Origin: Pseudonocardia abyssalis
GTDB taxonomy: Bacteria > Actinomycetota > Actinomycetes > Mycobacteriales > Pseudonocardiaceae
NCBI RefSeq assembly: GCF_019263705.2
Contig: NZ_JADQDK010000001.1
Span: 5,952,001-6,016,000 of the forward strand
Length of the DNA stretch: 64,000 nt
Direction: 5' to 3'
How positions within the stretch are numbered: the stretch's first letter is position 1; every line of letters begins with the position of its first letter. The notes below the pieces were generated by a model. It searched no databases. It was not told the DNA's origin and saw nothing but the letters and a program-made list of their open reading frames with translations. Below, piece by piece: positions 8,886 through 16,401 of the stretch. Both the position numbers and the translations under genes were made by a program.

Positions 8886-9878
8886 ATGGCCATCGACCGG
8901 ATCATCGAGCACAACAAGCGCAACGGCTGGGGCAGCTTGTCCCACGACGGTCTCCGCATGGAGTCGTTCCCGATGCGCCTGTTCCGCAAGGGCAACAAGA
9001 AGTTCTGGAACCCCGAGGACATCGACTTCTCGCAGGACAGGGCCGACTTCGAGGCGATGACCGAGGACGAGCAGCGGATGACGCTGGTCCTGGCCTCGCA
9101 GTTCATGGCCGGTGAGGAGTCGGTGACGCAGGACATGCAGCCGTTCGCGCACGCGATGGCGGCCGAGGGTCGGCTGGCCGACGAGGCGTATGTCACGCAG
9201 TTCATCTTCGAGGAGGCCAAGCACATGCAGGCCTTCCGGCTGTGGTTCGACGCGGTCGGCCTGAGCGCAGACCTGCACAGTCACGTCGAGTACAGCCCGG
9301 CCTACGACACGATCTTCAAGCAAGAACTGCCGAACTCGATGTACGCCCTGATGACGGACCCGACCCCGGCCAACCAGATCCGGGCCTCGGTCACCTACAA
9401 CCACGTCGTCGAGGGCACCCTGGCGCTCACCGGCTACTACGCCTGGGCCAAGGTGTGTGCGAGCCGCGACATCCTCCCCGGCATGCAGCGCCTGGTGAAG
9501 CTCATCGGCGACGACGAGCGGCGCCACATGGCGTGGGGCACCTTCACCTGCCGTCGCCACGTCGCGGCCGACGACAAGAACTGGGACGTCGTCGACGAGC
9601 GGATGCAGGAGCTCCTGCCGCCCGCCCTGCAGCTCATCGTCGCCCTGTTCGACCAGTACGAGAGCGAGGGCAAGCCCACGCCGTTCGGCATCTCCATCGA
9701 CGAGATGAGCGACTACGCGCTGGACAAGGTGAACCGGCGGATGGAGTCGATCGAGAGCGCGCGCGGCCGCGACGTCTACGAGATCGACGAGGACTACTCG
9801 CCGATGGAGATGGAAGACCACTTCGGCGACTCGGACGAGCGCGAGATCAAGGCTGCGCTGGTCGGCGCGAACGCCTGA
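8886..9878 (+). CDS. R2-like ligand-binding oxidase (R2lox), Mn/Fe type
   Basis: A 330-aa ferritin-fold oxidase homologous to ribonucleotide-reductase R2 and to mycobacterial Rv0233-type R2lox. All six predicted metal ligands are present with R2lox spacing: E77, E110, H113, E176, E211 and H214. The pair that forms the diagnostic Val-Tyr ether cross-link is also conserved (V80 three residues after E77, Y171 five before E176), which separates it from true R2. Known family members hold a heterodinuclear Mn/Fe site and a bound long-chain lipid; their physiological reaction is not settled. AAGGAG precedes the ATG. The ferredoxin and reductase genes downstream suggest a dedicated electron supply. 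Confidence 0.93.
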   Translation: MAIDRIIEHNKRNGWGSLSHDGLRMESFPMRLFRKGNKKFWNPEDIDFSQDRADFEAMTEDEQRMTLVLASQFMAGEESVTQDMQPFAHAMAAEGRLADEAYVTQFIFEEAKHMQAFRLWFDAVGLSADLHSHVEYSPAYDTIFKQELPNSMYALMTDPTPANQIRASVTYNHVVEGTLALTGYYAWAKVCASRDILPGMQRLVKLIGDDERRHMAWGTFTCRRHVAADDKNWDVVDERMQELLPPALQLIVALFDQYESEGKPTPFGISIDEMSDYALDKVNRRMESIESARGRDVYEIDEDYSPMEMEDHFGDSDEREIKAALVGANA

Positions 9879-9884
9879 CGACGC

Positions 9885-9922
9885 CGGCGCCGGGCGCAGT
9901 CCACGCGGCGCGCCCGGCGCCG
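9885..9922 (+). terminator. Long perfect GC stem-loop between R2lox and ferredoxin
   Basis: 13-bp perfect arms (9885-9897 and 9910-9922) enclose a 12-nt loop, beginning a few bases after the R2lox stop. No T-run follows and same-strand genes continue, so a partial terminator or mRNA-stabilising stem that raises R2lox dosage over the downstream genes is more likely than full termination. Confidence 0.5.
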
Positions 9923-9947
9923 TCCCACCTACCCCCGAGGAGTCCCC

Positions 9948-10265
9948 GTGGCATTCGTGATCGGCCCGTCGTGCGTCGACGTCATGGACAAGTCGTGCAT
10001 CGAGGAGTGCCCGGTCGACTGCATCTACGAGGGCGGCCGGATGCTGTACATCCACCCCACGGAATGCATCGACTGCGCCGCCTGCGAGCCGGTGTGCCCG
10101 GTCGAGGCGATCGTGCCGGGCCAGAAGGTCACGGCTGAGTGGAAGCCGTTCCAGGAGTCCGCGAAGGCATTGTTCGACGAGGTGGGGTCGCCCGGCGGCT
10201 CCTCGAACGTCGACGTGCTGACCGACACCAGCTTCGTCGCCGGATTCGAGAAGGACGAGGACTGA
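9948..10265 (+). CDS. fdxA: 7Fe ferredoxin (3Fe-4S/4Fe-4S), FdxA type
   Basis: A 105-aa acidic ferredoxin. The cysteine pattern matches seven-iron ferredoxins: C9, C17, C21 with C50 for the 3Fe-4S cluster, and C25, C40, C43, C46 for the 4Fe-4S cluster. The C-terminal extension of about 50 residues is normal for the family. GTG start with GAGGAG upstream. It sits between R2lox and a ferredoxin-NADP reductase, so it is the likely electron carrier for R2lox and perhaps for the two P450s at 14953-17642, which have no ferredoxin of their own nearby. Confidence 0.93.
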   Translation: MAFVIGPSCVDVMDKSCIEECPVDCIYEGGRMLYIHPTECIDCAACEPVCPVEAIVPGQKVTAEWKPFQESAKALFDEVGSPGGSSNVDVLTDTSFVAGFEKDED

Positions 10266-10287
10266 GGTCCGCGAAGGAGCCACTGCC

Positions 10288-11292
10288 ATGCCCGACGACA
10301 TCGACGTCGACCTGCTGCTGATCGGCGCCGGCCCGGCCGGCCTGTACGGCGCCTACTACGCGGGCTTCCGCGGGCTCCGCACCGCCGTCCTCGACGCCCA
10401 ACCGCAGCTCGGTGGACAGGTCAGCGCGATCTACCCCGAGAAGAACATCTACGACGTCGCGGGCCTGCCGGCCGTGCGGGGCCAACAGCTGGTCGACGGC
10501 CTGGCCAGCCAGGCCGCGCAGTTCGACCCGACCTACGTCCTGGGTGAGCAGGCGGTGGAGCTGGAGCGCTCCGGGCAGCGGTGGACGATCCGCACGGCCA
10601 CCGGACGGCGGATCCACGCCGGGGCGGTCGTGATCACCAGCGGGGTGGGCGCGGTGACCCCGCGGCCGCTGCCGTGCTCGGCCGAGGACTTCCTCGACCG
10701 CGGGCTGCGCTACTTCGTGCCGCAGCTCGACGTGCTCGACGGCAAGGACGTCGTGGTCGTGGGAGGCGGTGACTCGGCGGTGGACTGGGCGCTCGCGGCG
10801 TTGCCCCGCGCCACCTCGGTCACCCTGGTGCACCGTCGCCTGCAGTTCCGCGCGCACGAGCACTCCGTGCAGCTGCTGCGCGCCAGCGCCTGCCGGTTGA
10901 TCCTCGACGCCACGGTGAACGCGGTGCGGGGCAACGGTGCCGTCGACGGCATCGAGGTCCAGGCGAAGGGCGAGGAGCCGGAGGTGCTCCCGGCCCAGGT
11001 CGTGGTCGCGGCGCTGGGCTTCCTGATGAACCTCGGGCCGATCAAGGACTGGGGACTGGAGCTGGACGGCCGGTCCATCCGCGTCGACACCGCCATGCGC
11101 ACCAACCTGGACGGGATCTACGCCGCCGGTGACGTCACCACCTATCCCGGCAAGGTGAAGCTGATCTCCGTCGGGTTCGGGGAGGTCGCCACGGCGGTCA
11201 ACAACGCCGCGGTCGCCCTCGACCCCGACGCGTCCCTCGCCCCCGGCCACTCCAGCGACGCCCTCCCCGCCACCTCACCCGCCGCGGTCTGA
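10288..11292 (+). CDS. Ferredoxin-NADP+ reductase, thioredoxin-reductase-like (type 2)
   Basis: A 334-aa flavoprotein with an FAD Rossmann motif near the N-terminus (GAGPAGLYGAYYAG), a second dinucleotide motif for NADPH (VVVGGGDSAVDWA), and the late FAD-binding motif ending in YAAGDV. The redox CxxC pair of thioredoxin reductases is absent, which marks the ferredoxin-reductase subgroup. It would reduce the adjacent 7Fe ferredoxin with NADPH. AAGGAG lies upstream of the ATG and the gap after the ferredoxin gene is 22 bp, so these are clearly one transcription unit. Confidence 0.9.
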   Translation: MPDDIDVDLLLIGAGPAGLYGAYYAGFRGLRTAVLDAQPQLGGQVSAIYPEKNIYDVAGLPAVRGQQLVDGLASQAAQFDPTYVLGEQAVELERSGQRWTIRTATGRRIHAGAVVITSGVGAVTPRPLPCSAEDFLDRGLRYFVPQLDVLDGKDVVVVGGGDSAVDWALAALPRATSVTLVHRRLQFRAHEHSVQLLRASACRLILDATVNAVRGNGAVDGIEVQAKGEEPEVLPAQVVVAALGFLMNLGPIKDWGLELDGRSIRVDTAMRTNLDGIYAAGDVTTYPGKVKLISVGFGEVATAVNNAAVALDPDASLAPGHSSDALPATSPAAV

Positions 11293-11373
11293 ACCCGCGC
11301 AACGACTTCCGGCCACCGCGGCCGGGGAACCGACGGCATCCTGCCGCCGGCACGACCCGACGAAGGAGATCAC

Positions 11374-11631
11374 ATGGCTCGGCGCTCCAACTCCCTGACC
11401 AAGTTCCTGCAGGACGTCGTCGACAACAGCAAGGACCTCGTCGACGACCTCATCGACCGCGGCCGTGACGTCGAGTCCGACGTCCGCACCGGTGTCTCGA
11501 AGGCCGTGTCCAACGAGGACGACGACCACACCGACGCCGACCTGGCCCGGCTCCAGGCCTCGCTCGCGGAGCTCAGCGCCAAGGTCGACACCCTGGCCAA
11601 GGCGAAGCCGGCCACCACGGCCACCCGCTGA
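11374..11631 (+). CDS. Small phasin-like helical protein
   Basis: An 85-aa, highly charged, helical protein with no TM segment or signal peptide. The first half is an amphipathic helix rich in Asp/Val/Leu; the second half carries a short coiled coil (ALAELSAKVDTLAKA) like the C-termini of polyhydroxyalkanoate-granule phasins. GAAGGAG precedes the ATG. The next gene encodes a PhaR-like protein, which supports a granule or lipid-surface role. Homology is too weak by eye to be sure, so the call rests on composition and context. Confidence 0.5.
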   Translation: MARRSNSLTKFLQDVVDNSKDLVDDLIDRGRDVESDVRTGVSKAVSNEDDDHTDADLARLQASLAELSAKVDTLAKAKPATTATR

Positions 11632-11646
11632 TCGGTGCACCCCCCC

Positions 11647-11676
11647 GGCGGTGGGCCGTCCCGGCGGCCCACCGCC
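11647..11676 (+). terminator. Perfect GC hairpin within the R2lox operon
   Basis: 12-bp perfect arms (11647-11658 and 11665-11676) with a 6-nt loop lie in the 64-bp gap between the phasin-like and PhaR-like genes, ending just before the AGGAGG ribosome-binding site. It is probably an attenuating or mRNA-processing stem rather than a true operon end. Confidence 0.5.
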
Positions 11677-11695
11677 GCTCCGTAGGAGGACCACG

Positions 11696-12106
11696 ATGGA
11701 GTGTCCGCCCATGCGGCTGCGGCGTGACGAGGCCGGGCTCTACGACCTCGACGGGCGGCACGTGGTCGCCTTCGAGCGCCTGGCCGACCACGTCCGGTCC
11801 GGCGGCACGTTCACCGCGGTCGCGCACGACACCGGCACCGACTGCACGCGTCTGGTGCTGGCCGACCTGCTGCGCCACCAGGCGCGGCAACAGTCCTCGG
11901 GCGCCCTCGCCCAGGGTCTGGGTACTCTGCGCGATGCCGTCACGGCACTGCTGCCCGCCGTGCTCGGCAGCGGCCCGTCGACCCGCGACCCCTGGGCGGG
12001 CGCCATCCGCCCGGACCGGCCGGCCGAGCGGCGGGCCAGGGAGGCGCCGGGTGACCGGCGCGATCGATCCGACGATCGGAACGGGATGGAACACGATGCG
12101 CATTGA
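11696..12106 (+). CDS. PhaR-like (PHB accumulation regulator N-domain) small protein
   Basis: A 136-aa protein. Residues about 6-60 follow the PHA/PHB accumulation-regulator pattern: an LYD motif, a hydrophobic stretch with LADHVRSGG, then TGTDCTRLVLADLL, matching the family's TGeDiTRsVL block. The usual KRYPNRR stretch is replaced by a degenerate RLRRDEAG, so DNA binding is uncertain. The C-terminal third is Arg/Asp-rich and probably disordered. AGGAGG at 11685 fixes the ATG. Its end overlaps the SRPBCC gene. It may sense or coat hydrophobic polymer or lipid granules together with the phasin-like protein. Confidence 0.55.
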   Translation: MECPPMRLRRDEAGLYDLDGRHVVAFERLADHVRSGGTFTAVAHDTGTDCTRLVLADLLRHQARQQSSGALAQGLGTLRDAVTALLPAVLGSGPSTRDPWAGAIRPDRPAERRAREAPGDRRDRSDDRNGMEHDAH

Positions 12107-12596
12107 GGCCGACGAGACGCGGTCGTTCGCCATCCCGGCGGAGCGGGTCTGGCCGCTGGTGAGCGTCGTGCACGGGTACCTCGACTGCATCCCCGAGGTC
12201 ATCGCCTACGAGACCGACTCCGCGGACCTCACCGCCGCCTTCGACGCGCGGCTCAAGGTCGGTCCGGTGCAGTGGAAGATCCCCGGCAGCGCCGCGGTCA
12301 CCCCCGTGGTCCCGGGACGGGAGGTGGCCGTGCAGCTCACCGCGCCGAAGCTGGTTCTCGGCTACGCGGGAACGCTCACCCTGACCGACGTCGGCTCCGG
12401 CGCCGTGCGCGTCGGCTACCGGGGCGCGATCACCTGCGAGCACGGCATGATCGCCCGCCTGCACTTCCTGCTCCGGCAGATCCTCGTCGACCACGTCGAC
12501 CTCGTCCTGGACGGCATCGTGGGGCAGGCCGAACGCTCCTACCAGGCGGAGCAGGCACTGCTCGGGCGCTCCGGTGCGCCGCACCGGCGCTCCTGA
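12096..12596 (+). CDS. CoxG/SRPBCC-family lipid- or ligand-binding protein
   Basis: A 166-aa START-like protein. It opens with the family-typical pattern of a short beta strand, a VWPLVSVVHGYLDCIPEV helix and a polar loop, followed by six to seven beta strands and a long C-terminal helix. CoxG-type members bind hydrophobic ligands or assist cofactor delivery at membranes. ATG 12096 lies inside the end of the PhaR-like gene (11-nt overlap), and the stop overlaps the next start as TGATG, so translation is coupled on both sides. It may deliver substrate to the R2lox system (inference). Confidence 0.7.
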   Translation: MRIEADETRSFAIPAERVWPLVSVVHGYLDCIPEVIAYETDSADLTAAFDARLKVGPVQWKIPGSAAVTPVVPGREVAVQLTAPKLVLGYAGTLTLTDVGSGAVRVGYRGAITCEHGMIARLHFLLRQILVDHVDLVLDGIVGQAERSYQAEQALLGRSGAPHRRS

Positions 12597-14122
12597 TGGC
12601 CACCCGCGACCGCGTCCGCCTGGTGGCGCGGGTGCTCGCCGGGCTCGTGGCGGGCGAGGTGGCCGGCTCGGTCGGCATCCGGCGCGGCGGCAGGGGCAAC
12701 GTCGACGGCTCGCGGCGCCGCGCGCGGGCCGTGCGGGCCGCGCTGGAGGACCTCGGGCCGCTTTACATCAAGGTCGGCCAGATGCTCTCGACCCGGCCCG
12801 ACCTCTGCCCGCCGGCCATGATCGAGGAGTTCCAGAACCTGCACGAGCAGGTCACCGTGCGGCCCTTCGCCGACTTCGAGCCGGTCCTCGAGGCCAACCT
12901 CGGCCCCGCCTGGCGCGAGATGTTCGCCGAGATCAAGCAGGACCGGCCGCTCGGCGCGGCCTCCCTCGCGCAGGTGTACAAGGCCACGCTGCGCAACGGG
13001 GAGGACGTGGTCCTCAAGATCCAGCGGCCCGCCGTCCGCGAGGCGATGCAGGACGACATGGTCGTGCTGCAGCGCGCCGTGCGGATGGTGGCCAAGCGCA
13101 CCGCGCGGTTCAACGAGGTGATCGACATGGAGGCCATCCTCGACGTCATCTTCACCGCGATGCGCCCGGAGCTGGACTTCCGGATCGAGGCCGAGAACAT
13201 GGAGCTCGGGCGACCGACCGTGGCGCGGTTCGACCGCCTCCGCATCCCCGAGGTCGTGCACGACACCCCGCAGGTGCTGGTGCAGACGGTGGCCTCGGGC
13301 GGGTCCATCCGCGACGTCAACCGCGACCGGTTCGCCGACGACGAGCGCGACGAGATCGGCCGCCAGCTGCTGGCGTGGTCCTACCGCAGCTTCTTCGTCG
13401 ACCGCGTGTTCCACGCCGACCCCCATCCCGGCAACGTCTTCGTCCAGCCCGGCTCCCCGGCCTACATCATCGACTGGGGCATGGTCGGCAAGGTCGACAC
13501 CCGCACGTCGGTCGCGCTGGCGCTGCTGCTGCTCAACATGGCGCTCAACGACGGCGCCGGGTTCGCCCGCTCCTGGCTCGAGCTCGGCCGCGCGACCACG
13601 TGGGCCGACCTGCCCGGCTTCGCCAGCGACGTCACCCGCTACCTCCCCACCGTTGGCGGGGCGTCGATGGACAACCTCAACCTCGGCGTCTCCCTGACCA
13701 ACGTGCTTCGGTTCGCGACCGCCCGCGGCGTGGCGACCAGCCCGATGATCGCCCTGATCACCAAGTCGTTCGCCAACATCGACGGCTGCGTGCGCTACCT
13801 CGCGCCGCACCTGTCCATGGTCGACGTGTTCCAGGACGAGCTCAACGACATCCTGTTCGCGATGACGCGCGACTACCTGTCGCCGAACCTGGCGATCCGT
13901 ACCGGGGTCGAGACCCTGCTCGCGGCGACCGAGGTCCCGCACGCCGCCCGCACGTTCCTCGCCGATGTCGTCGACAAGGACCTGACGTTCCGGATCGGCG
14001 ACGCGCACCGCCGGGGCTCGCTGCAGGAGGACCGCGCCGACATGCGGGCCCGCCGCCGTGACCGGGCCCTCCTCATGGCGGCGGTCGGCGGGGCATGGGC
14101 GCTGGGCCGCGGCAGGCGTTGA
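12596..14122 (+). CDS. UbiB/ABC1 (ADCK) atypical kinase family protein
   Basis: A 508-aa protein with the UbiB signatures: the KxGQ motif (LYIKVGQMLSTRPD), the Ala-rich nucleotide loop (LGAASLAQVYKA), the catalytic-lysine strand (VVLKIQRP), the catalytic loop (FHADPHPGNVF) and the metal-binding IDWG. UbiB proteins are ATPases that support handling of lipidic quinones and other isoprenoids. There is no strong C-terminal TM pair. It is translationally coupled to the CoxG-like gene and ends the R2lox operon, again pointing to a very hydrophobic substrate. Confidence 0.85.
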   Translation: MATRDRVRLVARVLAGLVAGEVAGSVGIRRGGRGNVDGSRRRARAVRAALEDLGPLYIKVGQMLSTRPDLCPPAMIEEFQNLHEQVTVRPFADFEPVLEANLGPAWREMFAEIKQDRPLGAASLAQVYKATLRNGEDVVLKIQRPAVREAMQDDMVVLQRAVRMVAKRTARFNEVIDMEAILDVIFTAMRPELDFRIEAENMELGRPTVARFDRLRIPEVVHDTPQVLVQTVASGGSIRDVNRDRFADDERDEIGRQLLAWSYRSFFVDRVFHADPHPGNVFVQPGSPAYIIDWGMVGKVDTRTSVALALLLLNMALNDGAGFARSWLELGRATTWADLPGFASDVTRYLPTVGGASMDNLNLGVSLTNVLRFATARGVATSPMIALITKSFANIDGCVRYLAPHLSMVDVFQDELNDILFAMTRDYLSPNLAIRTGVETLLAATEVPHAARTFLADVVDKDLTFRIGDAHRRGSLQEDRADMRARRRDRALLMAAVGGAWALGRGRR

Positions 14123-14208
14123 CCCGCTCCGGCCCGCTGGGCCCGGGATCCCCGTCGCTGCCGCGCTCGGGGCTGCCACCGGGGGCCGCGACCGCACGCC
14201 GCCCACCG

Positions 14209-14262
14209 CGCTGGACGAGGTGAACCGGCGGATGGAGTCCATCCAGGACTCACGCGGCCGGG
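14209..14262 (+). pseudogene. Relic of a second R2lox gene
   Basis: A 54-bp stretch translates to [11 protein letters not shown] followed by two changed residues and SRGR. It closely matches the C-terminal segment of the intact R2lox (nt 9718-9771, [11 protein letters not shown]...ARGR), and the DNA match is also high. Flanking sequence shows no further R2lox similarity by eye. It appears to be the last recognisable piece of a deleted or rearranged paralogue. It overlaps the 3' end of the TetR gene on the other strand. Confidence 0.7.
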
Positions 14263-14855
14263 CCGGGCTCCGGATCCTGGCCGAGGAAGCGTGTCACCAC
14301 GGTCGCGATCTGCTCGGCCACCGTCGACGCGTCGTGCAGGGGGGTCACGACGTGGCTGATGGCGAGCCGGGTGGCCACCTCGGACGCGGTGGTGACGTCG
14401 CGCGGGTCCAGTTCGGGCCAGCGTTGCAGCAGGAAGGTGCTCGCCCGGTCGCGCGCCACCTGCACGACCGGCTCGCTCTGCGTGGTGAGCAGGGGGAGGA
14501 GCTCCTCGCTGCCGTGGCCGGTCAGGATGGCGCGGAGCAGGGGATCGTCGCCGGCACGCCGGACCGTCATCCGTACGGCCGCGACCCAGGCCGTGTAGAG
14601 ATCCCGCTCGCCGCCGAGCGCCACCTCCACACTGTCGAGGAACTGCTCGGTGAGTCGGAGGACCAGGGCTCCGGCCAGGCCCTGCTTGCTGGAGAACTCG
14701 TTGTAGAGGGTCTGCCGGCTTACCCCGACCCGGTCGGCGACGTCCTGCAGCCGCAGGCCCCGCCACCCACCCGCGACGAGGAGGTGGGCGGCGACGTCGA
14801 GGGCCTCATCGCGCATGAGTCGATGGGTCCGCTCGGCGAGGGAACGGGCGACCAT
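14250..14855 (-). CDS. TetR-family regulator divergent from the P450 operon
   Basis: A 201-aa TetR regulator. The N-terminal HTH has recognition helix VGVSRQTLYNEFSSKQ; the C-terminal ligand domain ends with SHVVTPLHD. ATG 14855 gives the standard family length; upstream in-frame ATGs would run through the divergent promoter. It is a paralogue of the TetR at 29803-30405: both share SRQTLYxEFxSK, SHVV and overall length. It probably represses the P450 operon and itself from the GACA-N13-TGTC site at 14898-14918. The effector is unknown. Confidence 0.88.
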   Translation of the reverse strand: MVARSLAERTHRLMRDEALDVAAHLLVAGGWRGLRLQDVADRVGVSRQTLYNEFSSKQGLAGALVLRLTEQFLDSVEVALGGERDLYTAWVAAVRMTVRRAGDDPLLRAILTGHGSEELLPLLTTQSEPVVQVARDRASTFLLQRWPELDPRDVTTASEVATRLAISHVVTPLHDASTVAEQIATVVTRFLGQDPEPGPAA

Positions 14856-14895
14856 GCACGGAGTCTCGACGCCAGAGCCTACTGAGTCAAGGCGC

Positions 14896-14924
14896 TGGAC
14901 ACATTTTGCATCTGTGTCTAACGT
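14896..14924 (+). promoter_or_regulatory. P450-operon promoter with embedded TetR-type operator
   Basis: A -35 TGGACA (14896-14901) and -10 TAACGT (14919-14924) are separated by 17 nt. The inverted repeat GACACA-N9-TGTGTC (14898-14918) fills the spacer and overlaps the -35. The start at 14953 follows a CGGAGG site. Bound repressor would block sigma-factor access directly. Confidence 0.6.
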
Positions 14925-14952
14925 GGTGCCATTCATTCCTTCGGAGGTACTC

Positions 14953-16401
14953 ATGGTCCCGCAGATGGTCCGGGCGGCTCGCGAGCGGCTGTCCACGGTG
15001 TTGCTGGCGCCGCTGCCGGCTTCCGTCGATGCCGCAGTGCTGCGCGGTGCGGTCCGCGGTCGCCCGGTCGATCTCGCCACCGCGCCGCCCGGCCTGGCGG
15101 CCGTTCCGGGTCACCAGGGTCTGCCGGTGCTCGGGCGCACGCTCGAGTACATCCGGTACGGCAGTGACTTCACCCGTGCCCGGCACGCCCGTTACGGGCC
15201 GGTGTCCTGGACCGGTTTCCTAGGCGAGCGCGTGGTGATGGCCGCCGGCCCGGAAGCCACCCGTGCGGTGCTGGCCAACGCGGACAAGGCCTACTCGCAG
15301 GACGGGTGGCGCTACCTGATCGACCGGTTCTTCGGGCGTGGACTGATGCTGCTCGACTTCGACGAGCACCGCGCGCACCGCCGCGTCATGCAGCATGCCT
15401 TCACGGCCGACCGGCTCGCCGGCTACGTCGACCAGACGGTTCCGTGCGTCCGCGACACCGTTCCGACCTGGCCCACCGACCGATCCGTCCGGATCTACCC
15501 CGAGCTCAAGCGTCTGACTCTCGACGTCGCGACCAGGGTCTTCATGGACGAGCGCACGGGGCCGGAGACCGAGCGGATCAACCGAGCGTTCGTCGACTGC
15601 GTGCGCGCGGCGAGCGCTCTGGTGAAGTGGGACGTGCCCGGCACCCGTTGGCGCGCGGGGTTGCGTGGCCGGGCGGTCCTGGAGAGCTACTTCGCGGAGA
15701 ACCTGCCGGGCAAACGCGCGCAACCGGGCCACGATCTGTTCTCGGCGTTGTGCCAGGCCCGTACACCGGACGGGGAGGCCTTCAGCGACGCCGACGTCAT
15801 CAACCACATGATCTTCCTGATGATGGCGGCGCACGACACCTCCACCATCACCAGCGCCGCGGCGGCCTACTACCTCGCGGCGAACCCGCAGTGGCAGGAA
15901 CGGGCGCGCGAGGAGTCACTCGCCCTGGGTGATGCGCCCCTGGACATGGCCGCCCTGCGCACCCTGCGCACGCTCGATCTGGTGGTCAAGGAGTCGCTGC
16001 GGCTCGTCGCGCCGGTCCCGGTCGTCATGCGCCGCACGGTCACCGACACCGCCCTGCTGGGCCACCACATCCCCCGGGGCACGCTGGTTCTGGTCGCCGG
16101 AGCGGTGAATCACTTCGACCCCGGCTGTTGGACCGACCCCGACACCTTCGACCCGGACAGGTTCGCCGAGCCCCGCAACGAGGACAGGTCGCATCGCGAC
16201 GCCTGGATCCCGTTCGGGGGTGGCGTGCACAAGTGCATCGGGATGGCGTTCGGCACACTGGAGGTCACCGCGATCCTGCACGAGATGTTGCGGACGCATC
16301 GGTGGAGCGTCGAGCCCGGGTACCGGCCCCGCTGGGACAACACCTCGCTGCCCGTCCCGGCCGACGGGCTCCCGGTGCGCCTGACCCGGCTCACCGCGTG
16401 A
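14953..16401 (+). CDS. Cytochrome P450
   Basis: A 482-aa P450. The I-helix motif is MMAAHDTSTITS, the K-helix ExxR is KESLRL, and the heme loop FGGGVHKCIG carries the axial thiolate C428. The roughly 50-residue N-terminal extension before the conserved PGLAAVPGHQGLPVLG region is longer than in typical class I bacterial P450s but shows no TM helix. ATG 14953 has CGGAGG five bases upstream. Its stop overlaps the GTG of the next P450. Substrate class is not evident; the following long-chain-type acyl-CoA dehydrogenase suggests an aliphatic or terpenoid substrate. Confidence 0.92.
   Translation: MVPQMVRAARERLSTVLLAPLPASVDAAVLRGAVRGRPVDLATAPPGLAAVPGHQGLPVLGRTLEYIRYGSDFTRARHARYGPVSWTGFLGERVVMAAGPEATRAVLANADKAYSQDGWRYLIDRFFGRGLMLLDFDEHRAHRRVMQHAFTADRLAGYVDQTVPCVRDTVPTWPTDRSVRIYPELKRLTLDVATRVFMDERTGPETERINRAFVDCVRAASALVKWDVPGTRWRAGLRGRAVLESYFAENLPGKRAQPGHDLFSALCQARTPDGEAFSDADVINHMIFLMMAAHDTSTITSAAAAYYLAANPQWQERAREESLALGDAPLDMAALRTLRTLDLVVKESLRLVAPVPVVMRRTVTDTALLGHHIPRGTLVLVAGAVNHFDPGCWTDPDTFDPDRFAEPRNEDRSHRDAWIPFGGGVHKCIGMAFGTLEVTAILHEMLRTHRWSVEPGYRPRWDNTSLPVPADGLPVRLTRLTA

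Noticed and set aside
12539..14242. 567-aa open frame antisense to the UbiB-like gene
   Set aside because: Low-complexity Val/Gly/Arg/Asp composition and complete overlap with a clear kinase-family gene.
14058..14885. 275-aa plus-strand frame across the TetR gene
   Set aside because: Only a short R2lox-like segment is meaningful; the rest is the shadow of TetR, so it was called a relic instead of a gene.
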